Assembly (NCBI GenBank): GCA_029834535.1 | Contig: JAQMWT010000366.1 | Span: forward strand, 209,501-273,500 | Reading direction: 5' to 3' | DNA length: 64,000 nt | From: Chrysophaeum taylorii | Lineage: Eukaryota; Sar; Pelagophyceae; Pelagomonadales; Pelagomonadaceae | In this document: one piece after another, positions 40,360 to 52,266 of the stretch | Position numbering within the stretch: the first letter of the stretch is position 1 | Layout: each line of letters begins with the position of its first letter | Notes under the pieces: model-generated | What the model saw: the letters and a program-made list of their open reading frames with translations, nothing else | Databases searched by the model: none | What the model was told of the DNA's origin: nothing | Position numbers and translations under genes: made by a program

Positions 40360-41585
40360 ATGTCGGTGCCGGAGACGGGCGTAGGCGATCCGAGCTGCCG
40401 TTTGCCTCGAAAAGACCCCGAGCGAAGCAAAGTGCTCGCGGAGCTCGTCGGGGCGATGTTGCAATGTGGCGTCCCGCTCGAAAGGTCGACGTGATTCGAA
40501 CGTCGGTCGGGGAACAAGTCACGCCGAGGGAAGTCGACGCAGCTGTTGCGGCCCATCTATTGAAGAAAGATGAGTGGATGGCGAAAAGGCGAAAAGTGAT
40601 TTTTCTCGAAGTGCGGCGATCAGCAAACCCGCGGCGAGAGTCACCTTCCAGGGGTGCTTGCCGCCGACACCAGTGCCCAAGGTTGAGTCAATCTACGATG
40701 CCCTCGACGCCTTGGACGACGCGCCGATGAATATCAAACGACTTTTTTTCGAGCCACGGCGAGCCGGAACTGCGGACCTGTTCGGCAGCGACAGCTGGAA
40801 GCGGGTACGAGCTGGTGCCGAGATCGACTTCGCCGCCCACAAGGAAAATCATGACGCCACACCCTCACCTGGATCCAAGAGACCGCGCCTCTCCGAACAA
40901 CGGCGCCTGGCTTTCACTTTTCGAAGCATCTGAGCTCTTTTCGCTGTTAGAGGGTCTGCGCATTCCCCTGCTTTAAGTGTGTTGGCCCTCACCAAAGCAT
41001 GATGCCATCGCACTGTCGTGTACCCCGTCGAGCCTCCCCTCCCAACGCAACAATACAAAGCTATAATGCGCCAGGTTGGCACCTATTCGCCTCCCGGGCG
41101 GGCCGGTTGGCATCCGGAACGTTCGCAGTGGGACGGGGTATGGCCGGGGGGCGAAGACGGAAGGTTATCGGCGAGTTGGTTGTCAGTCACATCGCGGTCT
41201 CCTCGTCGCATTGCGACAAGCTTGATGGTCACTCTCCGCCGACCGACCTTTCGGCGCTCCTCGTCTACAGGCCCGTGATTCCGGACTGGCTCCTGTCGGT
41301 CCGGCCTGGCTCCCATGCTCGGGAGAGGTCTGAAGTTAGTTAGTTAGTTAGTTAATGCGCCAATTAAAGAGAGTCGATACGAAAGTCGCTGAGGTCGAGG
41401 TCATGATGGAAGGCGTCAACCAGAGACTGGAGCATGTGGCTGTAAGCAGCTTTGCTTACAGCAAAGGGCTGCTTGACCGGCCGGCTAAGTTTCTCGAATT
41501 GCGAGTTGGCATCTTTCTTCGGAACATCATGCCCAGTGCTCTCGATGCACCGCCCTCGGGATGCACGGTCTTCTCCGCGGCGTAA
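40360..41585 (+). pseudogene. Unidentified gene relic interrupted by a non-LTR insertion
   Basis: Coding-like pieces in successive frames: RSKVLAELVGAMLQCGVPLE (about 40420), VTPREVDAAVAAHLLKKDEW (about 40520), then a longer frame 40574-40933 with VESIYDALDALDDAPMNIKR and a basic SPGSKRPRLSEQ. After several stops, QQYKAIMRQ runs into the insertion and continues beyond it as LKRVDTKVAEVEVMMEGVNQ (coiled-coil-like) to a stop at 41585. The target duplication TAATGCGCCA joins the two sides cleanly. Family unknown. Confidence 0.4.
41074..41352 (+). mobile_element. Short non-LTR element with (GTTA)n tail, 5'-truncated copy
   Basis: 279 bp, about 90% identical by eye to the 3' part of 33986-34343, ending in GTTA repeats. 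Flanked by a perfect 10-bp duplication, TAATGCGCCA (41064-41073 and 41353-41362). The 5' truncation plus variable target duplications points to target-primed reverse transcription. Confidence 0.85.
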
Positions 41586-42059
41586 ATAAAGCGTGCGCCC
41601 GGTGCGCGATGAGCTCGTCGAAATTCGACCCGCGCAATCGCGCGATGCACTCCTTTTTACAGCTCTTGCTGACGCACGGCGCCGACTCACTCTCGTCCGG
41701 GAACGGTAGCAGCTGCCTCCGTTTCAGCACCTCGACGGCCTATTAAGTCGGTCCACGCCGCCTAGTCCGCCAAGTCCACTCACAATATCATCCCTTCGTC
41801 GAGCTCGGGCGCGTCGCATCTGTGACGCCAGTTTGCTCAACCGACGATAGCTTCGGCACAAATGGCAAGCTGATCGTGTCATCGTCCTCATCGTCGTGCC
41901 GTAAGAGCGACGCCAACCCACCAAACCCACCTCGAAAAAAGCTTCGTCGTGAGCCATGGGCCACCCTCGACGTCTTTGATGCACGTCGATGTCGCAGCGC
42001 CCCGGAGGACCGTCAGATCCCGGCCACCAACAAGTCCGCAAACCAGGACTTTAAAGTGG

Positions 42060-44970
42060 TTTAGGTCAAGTGACTTGTACTTTAGCCACTATTTTCAGCG
42101 TTGGCAATTCACTGGGCTCACTTCACTAGGTTCACTGAATCTGGTTCACTTCACTTCACTTCACTTCACCGATTTTCTTTTTCGAAAGTCCAATGTTTAC
42201 TTCATATTCATTCACTTTGGCTGCCCTGACCCCGTCTGATGAGCGGAGTCGAGCCGCGCTACCCGAAGGTGGTGGATAATGTTGATGATGAGGAGGAATA
42301 CGCGGAACAGAAGGAGGAGAACGAGAACGAGCTGATTGCGACGTCGATGTTGTGACGTGGAACACACGCCCGGCAACAAAAGTGGACGATCAACCAGGTT
42401 TTTCCAAGGTGTGGGACTGCGTGCGTCGACTGAAGGAACATCATCCTGACCGCGTCAGTGGGAAGGCGACGCATGTGTGTATCCTGTGCTGGGAGCGCCT
42501 GAATGTGACGAGAGACTTCAAGAAAGGCACGTGACAGACGACCGAGCCTCTTGCCCCACTTCAAGGCTGCGCATCTGGAGGACGAGCTGGGACGTCAACA
42601 GCTCACCAAAAAAAAGAAGACGGGCCAAGAAAAGGAGGGCGTTATGACGGCCGTGGGCGTTGTGGCAGCCTCGAAGGGTAAATCGGATATTACGAGATAC
42701 TTCTTGGCCTTGCCCAGCCAGGCAAAGCACTCTTCCCTGAAGGCATTCTCGGCTCAGCACTAAGTGTACACGTCGCACCGGATTTTTTCCAAGCGCACCT
42801 TTGACGACGAAGATCATCGCAACCTAATTGAGGCGTAGTATTACCGCGGCGGTGGCGGGAAAGGCAAGCGCCCGTTCATGACTCGAAATGCGCTGTTTGA
42901 ATGGGCGGACGCTGAACATCGTTGCTTTGTTCGAATCTTGAAGCACGTCATTATGGAGTGTTTTGAAGCGGCTTTCGGCAATCCATTCGCCCAGGTGTGT
43001 GCTGCATGACGGCGGGACACTCAAGGATAAGGTTCAAGCGACAGGCCATTGGTCTATCCTTCATCTGGCCCGATTGGAGTGGCGTTGAGACGGTGTGCCT
43101 CGTTCCAGCTGACGACGAAACCTACTCCGGCACGGCTTCCCTGCTCCGTTCTGTGGTCGCCGAGCGTGCGGGAATGGATATCGATTTGGCACCGCAACGA
43201 TTGCTCAAGACCGGGCTGCAATTGGCGTCGCCGAAGAAACTTTTTTTGAGGTCGAAGCGTGTGACATGCATGATATCTCAAAGATCTCGGCAACGGCAAG
43301 TGGCGGCTTGACACGATCCAGAGGCAAGCAGGTGATCAATCCCATCTCAGCTGGCCAGGAGCTGCTGAACAGTGCCCACGATGGAGCCAAGTACTTTTCT
43401 TACGGCACACGTTTGAAGGATCTGCACGCGCTTTTGCCATTACAGCCGGGGAAATTAATCGCCAAAGCTCAAGCTCGACCTCAATAAGGCGAGATTCCGG
43501 GCGCGCTACCATCTTATTCGTTCCTTGCTGCGTATGCACTACGTGCTCGAACTGTACACGGCTACCCTTATTGGGCTCCCTTGGACAATCAGTAATGAGC
43601 AATGGGTGGCGTTGGCTAAATTCGAGGCGATTTTTGTTGCTTTAAAGGATGCGGCCGTTGTTTTCATGCAACATGAACATTTATACCTGGGGGCGTTCTC
43701 CGCATTGATCAAGCACAACATGCTCGAGTCTCTGTGGGACGCTAGAAGTCATCAATCTCCCGAACATAACTGCGAAATCCATGCCACGTAAGACTGTCGA
43801 TGTTGACGACCTCCGCGACACCGGCAATATCTGTCTTGAGCGGGCTATACTCGAATGTGAGCGTCGGTTTTGCGGGAATAATGAAAACTACGCGCGTCAA
43901 TTCAACTACGAATTCAACGATCGCGAGCTGATTGCCTTTCTTCTTGACTTTCGGACTATCAACTGCTGGCACCTGTCGTCCAATCAGAGAGCTCGGGCCA
44001 GGAAGTTGCTCAAGGAAGAATACGTGATCTACGCACGGACTGCATTCCACCACCACGAAAAGGCAAAGACTTCCTCCGAGTCTGCGCCGCCCTCCGAGCC
44101 TGCGCCTGCCCGCAATTTCTTGGCGGCGCTCGACGCACCCGACGCTTGGGACGACGACATTAGTGGCGATGAGCCTTTTGCTATGCCTGCGAACCAGATG
44201 CCCGATTTCAATGTGGAGTTTGAACAGGTCTTCACTCAATGGATCAGGCTCTAAAGATCGCTCAACTGGAAAGAGCATTATCCTGAGCTTGAGAAGAAGG
44301 ATGAAGTCGGCTTCGCAGATCTGGCTGTGCTCGATGTTGGAAAGCTGTATCGATCGCTCACCAAGGAGCAGTATGGGTTCTTTCTGGACATGGCGAGAGC
44401 CTCTCAGGGTTCAATTGGTACACATGGCACGCAGAGCCACTGTGAGCGCTGCCTGAGCATTGGAAATCTTGTCCTGACCGAGGGAAACACGTTGCTCGGC
44501 GCGGACGAGACAGACAAAGTTGCTCTACTGGGCATGAACAAGAATTTCATTGCGGCGGCCCGGATTAAGTACGGTGACCTCGCCGAGACCGAATTCAAAA
44601 ACGCCGGGAGCACCATCCCCGAAGGCTCTTTGGAGATGGAGGTTGATGAGGAAGAACCAGACGAAGATACCGAGGTCGTTCACATCGCCTAAGTAAGAAA
44701 CACTGAACACCATCCACGGTGACTCCTCCTTCGCCCCGAAACGCGAATGAACCTAAGAGCACCAGACCTAGGCAATAGCGCGCGGGGGGCACGGAACTGA
44801 CGGGGCAGGGACCGGCGCTGGCGTAAAAAAAAAAAAAAAAAGTGGCGTTCACTTCACCAAGGTTCACGATAGCCACGTAGGGCGACGGGATCACTTCAAA
44901 TCACTTCACAAAAATTGCGTGGGTGGTGAAATGGTTCAAGTTCACTTGCTGAAGTGAACTCCAGAAATCT
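42060..44970 (+). mobile_element. Decayed hAT transposon
   Basis: Subterminal regions on both sides are rich in TTCACTTCACTT-type repeats (42060-42170 and 44840-44965). Imperfect inverted ends are suggested by CAAGTGACTTGTAC (about 42067) and the complement of GTTCAAGTTCACTTG (about 44935). The exact ends and 8-bp target duplication could not be fixed. The interior carries the transposase relic. Confidence 0.7.
42239..44692 (+). pseudogene. hAT transposase with N-terminal BED zinc finger, multiply frameshifted
   Basis: Starts at a plausible ATG (MSGVEPRYPKVVDNVDDEEE), with a shift near 42350 before the BED finger: SKVWDCVRRLKEHHPD, then CILC and, after a further shift, HFKAAH (C-x2-C ... H-x4-H). 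The catalytic core is scattered over frames (DDETYSGTASLLRSVV at about 43110; YGTRLKDLHALL at about 43400). The C-terminal dimerisation domain is best kept: VDVDDLRDTGNICLERAILE (43796 onward), FLDMARASQGSIGTHGTQSH, CERCLSIGNLVLTEGNTLLG and VALLGMNKNF. Several stops make it inactive. Confidence 0.75.
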
Positions 44971-45017
44971 GTAGTGGACAACACGTCTCGGGGGTCCTTA
45001 CTACTAATCGGCAGACA

Positions 45018-45680
<663 letters not shown>

Positions 45681-45757
45681 TTAAATGTCGACTGCTAAGA
45701 GGGGGGGGTGTGTGTGGGGAGCATGAAGGATGTGGGTGGGTTTGTGGGGTATGTGGG
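45681..45757 (-). mobile_element. LINE 3' fragment directly after (CTGT)n
   Basis: 77 bp of the LINE 3' end, starting TTTAAATGTCGAC immediately after GTCTGTCT, then another five or six CTGT units. Confidence 0.8.
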
Positions 45758-45785
45758 CTGTCTGTCTGTCTGTCTGTCTGTCTTG

Positions 45786-45994
45786 TTTAAATGTTGACTG
45801 CTAAGAGGGGGGTGTGTGTGGGGACCATGAAGGATGTGGGTGGGTTTGTGGGGTATGAGGGATGTGCCTGACGGGCGGAGATAAGTACGCGGGACCTAGT
45901 CGGGGTCATCGCCGAGGCGTGGGGCAGGCGAAGAGAGGACGGGCCCCGCCCCTAGGTCGTACGCATGCTGCCGCCGGACGTATGTGCGACGAAG
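45786..45994 (-). mobile_element. LINE 3' fragment
   Basis: About 209 bp, starting TTTAAATGTTGAC after TCTGTCTTG. It ends within GACGTATGTGCGACGA, i.e. 5'-truncated, and is followed by a spacer-like CCTAACTACTAATCGACAG. Confidence 0.8.
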
Positions 45995-46060
45995 AAGTCT
46001 GTGTGTCCTAACTACTAATCGACAGATGTTTGTCTGTTTGTTTGTCTGTCTGTCTGTTTG

Positions 46061-46907
46061 TCCCTCGATTTAGGGTAAGGATCAGGTAGGCGCGAGAGTA
46101 AGGATCAGGTAGGCGCGAGAGCCAGACAGTGATCCTCCAAGCCGTCTACGGCGACCTCGCAGACTATTTCCACGACCCGCGGCGGCTCTTTTAGCCAGCG
46201 CGCCATTCTCACGCCCCGTCGAAACGATGTTGTCGATGCTGACAACGCGCGCATGACCGCGGCCTTTTTTTCCCGGGGACGAGGCGTCGGAGTTCTTTTC
46301 GGCTGACTAGGCTGGGTCGGAAGACGACGCCTCGCTCTTTACAGTAGAGTTTTCAACTCCCTGACAACCAACGGGATGCTGACTTTGAGCGCGAGCTTAA
46401 TGTCTTCGCAACCTCGACCCGTCGCACGGCCACTGCAACGGTACCAGATACATGATCGATCGTGTCGTTGTCACCGAGGCTCCTCCAACCTGTATCCCTT
46501 AAGGCCCGCCTACGCCAAACGATCAACAAGAGCCAGGGCCAGACGCCCCGAGGTCGGCGTCCTCTTGGCGAAGCCCGTCTTCTGCCACGTCCAGCTCGAC
46601 GTGGCTCTCTGTCGATCGGCAACCCCGAGGATATCCTCTTCTGGGTCGACGACTCCACCCCCCACAGCTTGGGACCAGGTGAGCTTACTGGAGTTTTTTC
46701 AAACTCAAAGGTTGGCGGCGCGGCGGATCAAAGCAGCGGATTGGCGGGGAGAGCGACGAAGCACAAGGAGAGTGGGGTGATGGTGTGACTGATGGACGCC
46801 AGGAGAGAGATTGGACTAAGTGGACTAACGACCAGTGAAACTTCAGACCAGACCTGACTTTACTAGGTTGGGATATTGGGACTGGGTGAACTTACTGGCC
46901 GCACTTG
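46061..46907 (+). repeat. Helitron-derived unit U0, separated from the array
   Basis: Starts TCCCTCGATTTAGGG and ends GGCCGCACTTGC. The helicase fragment is readable (NKSQGQTPRGRRPLGEARLL, shifted by loss of CGAG at about 46547). The minisatellite end is shortened and diverged relative to other units. Confidence 0.8.
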
Positions 46908-47277
46908 CTCTTCAAACGCTAGAGGGTGTGTGTGTTGGCTGTCTTACTAAATCGACGATGTTTGTGTGTCTGTCTGTCTGTGTCTTAAATGTCGACTGCT
47001 AAGAGGGGGGTGTGTGGGAGCATGAAGGATGTGGGTGGGTTTGTGGGGTATGAGGATGTGCCTGACGGGCGGAGATAAGTACGCGGGACCTAGTCGGGGT
47101 CATCGCCGAGGCGTGGGGCAGGCGAAGAGAGGACGGGCCCCGCCCGTAGGTCGTACGCATGCTGCCGCCGGACGTATGTGCGACGAAGGGTGACGTCCTG
47201 CTGGGATCGGGCGGCCTGGGCGGGGTTCCCCGAGGCGGCGACATGGGTGAGGGCGGTGAGGGCACAGCGAGCCCGGC

Positions 47278-48432
47278 CTAATGCGTTGGCGATCCCCACT
47301 CACGGTAGATGCGGCGAGTTTGGGCCGCCTTTGCCTCTGTGAAGTTGGCGCAGCCGCTTGTCACCCAGGTTCGCGCAGCGATGCGCTCTGCGCATGTTTG
47401 GGCGAGAGCGTGGCACGCCGCGCTGGCCTCACCGAAGGCACCAAAGACGAGGCCGGCGACGGTGCCGTAGCTACGTAGCCGCTGTTCGACAGGGCCCAAG
47501 AAGCCAGGCGGTGGTGCTGTACCCGGCTGGGGGATGATGGCGTCGATGCCGCGGGCGTGAGCGAGGTATTCGGAGTGGACTTGCGCTGCGCGCCGATCGA
47601 CAGGCGACGGGTTGGAGGGATGGAGGGCGTGGGCGGTGTACAACGAACCCCAAGCGAGGGTTTTGATGTCGTAGAGTTGCTCCTTGTTGTCCAGCGTGGT
47701 GAGGATGTCTGGGACGACTTGACGTCGGGCGAGATTGCCTCGGTACCGGCCGTAGAGGCGCGTGCGAATGGTAGGGGCGACGACGTCAGCAAAGATGCCG
47801 AAAACCTCGGACAGGGCTGGGATGCCGGCCTCTTTGACGCTGCCGTGGACGCAGTCGAGCTGGCCGTCATGCCAGGTGGTCCGCGCTCCTCCGCGGTTGG
47901 CCTGCGTGAGAAGCACCTTGCCGTGAGCGTCGAGAACGACGTCAGTGCCCAGAATGCGAGTGCCCACGAGGCCCGAACAAGCTGGAGAGGGGTAGCCAAA
48001 GTACTGGGCACACATCTCAGCCCAGCAGCGGTTGGGGATTTGAAGGCCAGAGCTGGGCCACGAGCTGATGAACGTGGTCGAGAAGCGATCCCATGAGGAC
48101 GCCGCTACTCGAAGTGCTTCGGTGATGGGAAGGGTGGCCGCAAGGCGCTGGAGTGCAGTGGCCCGAGCTGTCTCGCGCTGGGAGGTTAGAGCACGCTGGA
48201 GTTGGGGTATGAGCACGGGTGTCGAGATGGTGGGGTCGACGAGGACGCCCATGGAGACGAATTCGTGGGAGAGAGGACCGTCGACGAGATGAACGTTGGC
48301 GGGGTCGCCGGAACCAGCGCCGCCGTGGGAAGCCAGCGTGGTACGGAGATCAGCCCGAAGTCCGTCCCACGCAGTCTCGAGTGCCCGCCCCAGGCGGCAA
48401 CCGGATGCGAGGAGGTGGTGCCAACGGTGCAA
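47278..48432 (-). pseudogene. LINE C-terminal region with PD-(D/E)xK-like endonuclease
   Basis: 384 open codons continuing the RT polyprotein after a shift. About two-thirds in, RGGARTTWHDGQLD is followed by EAGIPALSEVFGIFADVV and then VVPDILTTLDNKEQLYDIKT. The last has the PD-x(12)-DxK spacing of restriction-like endonucleases used by early-branching non-LTR elements to nick the target. It ends in a basic helix (AAQTRRIYREWG). The 3' untranslated part (46985-47277) is the fragment found dispersed. Confidence 0.65.
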
Positions 48433-48862
48433 CTCGTTACCTGTGCGAAAAGAAGTGGCACCCAGGACCGAGGCGAGGCGGGGAGGTGGCCAGGGACCTC
48501 CAAGGCACCCGTAGGATCGCGAAGGTCGACGAGGTGTGGGAGGGCCTGGGCCGCCGTGCCAACAAAGGCGGCGGGGCTGAGGTCGGCGCAGGAGCGAATG
48601 CCGCCACCCCCACGAGCAGGAAGACGGAGGCGTTGGAGGACGATGCCGTTGGAGTCAAAAACCTGACGCGGATCTGCGCCAAGTGCTGTGGCGACGAAGC
48701 TGAGGGCGGCAACGTCGAAGCGGCGGAGCGCGCTCAAGGCATTGGTGGGGTAGCAGTGTTGCGCGATGTAGTCCATGCGCGGGGCGATGCAGTAGCGGCC
48801 CAACGAGTACATGCAGTGGAGGGAGACGTTCTGGAGCTTGGTGCGAATACGGCTCATGTAGC

Positions 48863-49350
48863 TCACCTGAGCGTCAACCTCGCGTTGCAAGGTAGCTTCG
48901 ACATAGGCATCTCCGGCGTGGCCGGGGAGCCGATGGGCACACCGTAGATTACGAGGCCGTCGGCGACAACGGGGATACCAGCAAGAGTACGCGTGCCGTC
49001 AGGCGCAACTTGGACGTGGTCGTGAACATCGGGGTGGTCGAGAAGCCCCATGCCAAGTGCCGGACAGAACGCCTCGCACTTGTCGAGGCGGAGCTCCTCG
49101 CCGCTAGCTTGGATGTCGCGGGCGTACTGCAGGAGGGCGTCGACAACCTCACGAGGGGAACCAGAGATGACGCCGTCGTCCATGCCAAATCGGGCGTAGC
49201 CGGCACATGAACGTAAGCGGGTGTCAAGGGCCTGAGCGGCGTCATGCGTTGCCAGACAGTACGCCGGTGGATAGGTGGGGTCGCCTTGCTGGCCGCCTTC
49301 TTGAGAGTCGAAGGGGCGCGATCGAGGCCGGTGGGGCCGTGGAGGGCCAC
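48863..49350 (-). pseudogene. LINE RT palm with MDD catalytic box
   Basis: This frame continues RT after a shift near 49340. QEGGQQGDPTYPPAYCLAT corresponds to the QGDPLGP block of LINE RTs. ARFGMDDGVISG corresponds to the (Y/F)xDD box, here with Met-Asp-Asp. ELRLDKCEAFCPALG corresponds to the following K-containing block. The thumb region runs on at 48186-48890 (VSYMSRIRTKLQNVSLHCMY). Confidence 0.7.
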
Positions 49351-50379
49351 CCAGGATGCCGGCCGCAATTGCTTGAACATAAAGTGGCCAAAGGCACGCA
49401 GCTTAGCGTTGGCGTGGTTTGCGAGTTTGTCCACGACGGTCCGGCGCTTGAGCTCGTTGAAGGCGTTGCGTTTGTCCAGCTTGATGATGACCTGGTCGGG
49501 GTACTGCTCCGCGTGGGTGCGGACGCCAAAGACGAGGCGCGAGGGGCCGCCCTTGACCCCGACGGCAACGTTGATCGGGTACAGTGCCTCAGAGAGCTCG
49601 GAGTGGAGGCTACGCACAAGGCACCGTCCAGTGGCACGGCGGCGGACGGTGCCAATGCCGATAGGTCGAACGTCAGGTGCTTGGTTAGCGTCAGCGGCGC
49701 GTCGTTTTACCAACGGAATGAGGGTTACCGTGGTGGTGATGAAGTAATACCAGTCAGGAAGAGCTCCACGAACGAACAAGGTCTCAAGGTTGTCGATTTT
49801 GTCCATCGCCGAGCGTGCCTTGACGTTGCTCGGGAAGGGCTGGGCGAAAACGGAGAGGAATTCATTGCGGCACTGGTCGGGGCCCACACCAGCCTTCGGC
49901 CGGAGCGTGCGGTAAGTTTCACGCAGGGCGACCGAGAGTGTGGCGAGCCCTTGCGGGTGGTTGGGGAAAGTGTGAAGGTCCTCCTTGCGAGCAGGATGTT
50001 TGGACACGAGTTGGCGCATGACGTCTGGGTGGCATGGGTCGGCGATGCCCAGGCTGGTGAGAATACGGCACGCCCGAGAGAGGTCGCCAGATTCAGCGAG
50101 TCGCAATGCACGAAGTGCGTCCGCGTCATCGTCGGGGGCCGCCCGTGAGCGTACATGGGAGCGCACGCGAGTCACGTCGTGGAGGTAGCCGTCAATGAGG
50201 AGGTCGTAACGCCCTGCGGCGAAGGCTGTAAAGCGGTCAGTGAGCACGTCGGGCCGACGGGCGCCGCCTCGTGGTGCTCGCCGAAGAAGTAGGCTGTGAA
50301 GGCTCATGTACCAAAGGAGGGCACGGTCACGAGCGTTATCGGAAGTGGCGTCTTCAAACCATGAACACACCTCGGCCAT
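49340..50379 (-). pseudogene. LINE RT, N-terminal and fingers
   Basis: Opens at ATG 50379, though similarity extends upstream in frame (TIPAQFREAWASAMAEV). RT fingers: FVRGALPDWYYF, DVRPIGIGTVRRRATGRCL (the RPI block) and IIKLDKRNAFNELKRRTVVD, containing the first catalytic Asp and the NAFN signature of non-LTR RTs. It overlaps the preceding Ala/Pro-rich frame by 26 bp. Confidence 0.75.
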
Positions 50380-51226
50380 TGCGCTCGCCCATGCCTCGCG
50401 GAATTGGGCGGGAATGGTGCGAATGCAAGAGCACGGCGATATAATGAGGTCTTTGGGAGACCTCGTCGATCGCAGAGCGCATATCGCTCAGGTCACGTGG
50501 ACGGCGTGTCGGGAGGGAGGGGCTGGCCCGGATGACGTAGGGTGGACGGGGGCGACCGACGGTGGCGCCGAATGTGACCGTGGCCCAATGGGAGAAATGC
50601 CAGGAGACGCGCTCGTGGGGCTGCAGCCGTGACAGGGGTGTTGCGGTGGCTGGTGGCAGGGGCAGGGGCGCGGCGGTTGCCGGCGGCAGCGGCGGGGGTG
50701 GAGGAGGTGCTAGTAGTGGGGGTGGTCCGGGTGCCAGCGGCAGGGGTGTGGCGGCTGGCTGTGCATTCGCAGTGCGGTTGCCAGACGCAGTGGTGCGGCG
50801 GTTGCCAGCGGGAGGGGTGGTAGGGTGTTGCGGGTGCCAGTGGATCGCGTGCGGGAGCCAATGTGGGAGGCGGGCGGCACGGGCAGCTTGAGCAGCGTGG
50901 GCGGCAGCGCGATGGGCGAGGTAAGCGTCGGCGCTGGCAGCAGCGGCAGCGGCCCGTCCCGTGTCGAGTTGGAGTGCCGCAGCAGCGGCAGCAGCAGCGT
51001 GCATAGCGGCGAGATGGCGTTCCGCAGCAGCAGCGGCTCGAGCGGCAAGGGCGGCGTCGCGCATACGCGCTCGAATGCGATATCGGGCGGTAGTGGCGGC
51101 AAGGGCTGCAGCAAGTGGGAAAATGCGGTGGGGTGCGGCAGCGCGGACCTGGGGGAGAGAGTGCACAGACACCCAGCGTTGATGAGGGCGGACCATGCGT
51201 ATAGGACTGCGGCAGTTTGGGCAGTC
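50354..51226 (-). pseudogene. LINE N-terminal region: RING half and Ala/Pro-rich linker
   Basis: Begins at the truncated 5' end with DCPNCRSPIRMVRPHQRW, the second half of a RING/zinc-ribbon-like finger. A long Ala-rich, then Pro/Ala/Thr-rich stretch follows (imperfect repeats around LPPATAAPLPLPPATATPL). A Cys-rich N-terminus could help bind nucleic acid or target site; that is inference. Confidence 0.55.
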
Positions 51227-51240
51227 TGTCTGTCTGTTTG

Positions 51241-52220
51241 TCCCTCGATTTAGGGTAAGGATCATGTAGACGCGAGAGTAAGCATCAGGTAGGCGCGAGA
51301 GCCAGACAGTGATCCTCCAAGCCGTCTACGGCGACCTCGCAGACTATTTCCACGACCCGCGGCGGCTCTTTCAGCGCGCCATTCTCACGCCCCGTCGAAA
51401 CGATGTTGTCGATGCGGACAACGCGCGCATGACCGCGGCCTTTTTTTCCCGGAGACGAGGCGTCGGAGTTCTTTTCGGCTGACTAGGCTGGGTCGGAAGA
51501 CGACGCCTCGCTCTTTACAGTAGAGTTTTCAACTCCCTGACAACCAACGGCATGCTGACTTTGAGCGCGAGCTTAAGGTCTTCGCAACCTCGACCCGTCG
51601 CACGGCCACTGCAACGGTACCAGATACATGATCGATCGTGTTGTGTCACCGAGGCTCCTCCACCCTGTATGCCTTAAGGCCCGCCGACGCCAAACGATCA
51701 ACAAGAGCCAGGGCCAGACGCCCCGCGAGGTCGGCGTCCTCTTTCCCAAGCCCGTCTTCTGCCACGTCCAGCTCTACGTGGCTCTCTGTCGATCGGCAAC
51801 CCCGAGGATATCCTCTTCTGGGTCGACGACTCCACCCTACCTCCCACGTGCTGCGCAATACCGATAAGCCCCCTCCCGGCGTCTACACGCGCACTGTAGG
51901 TGAACTTACTGGGACCACGCGAACTTACTGGGGTTTGAGATTGGGACTAGGTGAGCTGAGTGACCAGGTGAACTTACTGGGACCAGGTGAACTTACTGGG
52001 GGTTTTAAAGTAAAGGGTTTTTAGAGTAAACTCAAAGGTTGGCGGCGCGTGCGGATCAAAGCAGCTTAGTTTGGCGGAGGCGAGAGCGACGAGCTCAAAG
52101 GAGTTGGTGTGAGCTAGGTGAACTTACGGACCAGGTGAACTTATACGAAACTTACTGGGACCAGGTGAGCTTACTGGGGTTAGAGATTGGGACTAGGTGA
52201 ACTTACTGGCCTGCACTTGT
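51241..52220 (+). repeat. Array unit U1
   Basis: About 980 bp. Has GTTGTGTCACC where most units have GTCGTTGTCACC, and an extra TTTTAAAGTAAAGGG-type stretch in the minisatellite region (about 52000-52020), shared with U6. Confidence 0.85.
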
Positions 52221-52266
52221 CCTAACTACTAATCGACAGATGTTTGTCTGTTTGTCTGTCTGTTTG

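Larger units (their letters stand above)
40074..42058. other. 2 kb with a disrupted unidentified gene and non-LTR insertion
   Basis: 40290-41063 and 41363-41585 carry pieces of a degenerate plus-strand coding sequence split by the non-LTR copy at 41074-41352. 41590-42058 has only short frames with stops; nothing recognised. Confidence 0.55.
46985..51226 (-). mobile_element. LINE (non-LTR retrotransposon) with RING remnant, RT and C-terminal restriction-like endonuclease
   Basis: Longest copy of the element whose 3' end recurs at 35661, 36077, 45681, 45786, 56428, 57419, 63124, 63412, 63706 and 63920. On the minus strand: partial RING-like CPNCRSPI, Ala/Pro-rich linker, RT, thumb-like region, endonuclease motif, 3' end AGTCGACATTTAA. 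Both ends abut GTCTGTCTG-type microsatellite. The 5' end is truncated inside the RING motif. Frameshifts make it inactive. Confidence 0.8.

Noticed and set aside
46061-46090. Telomere repeats near TTTAGGG
   Set aside because: Only one TTTAGGG per Helitron-derived unit, within a fixed palindromic end; no tandem telomeric array.
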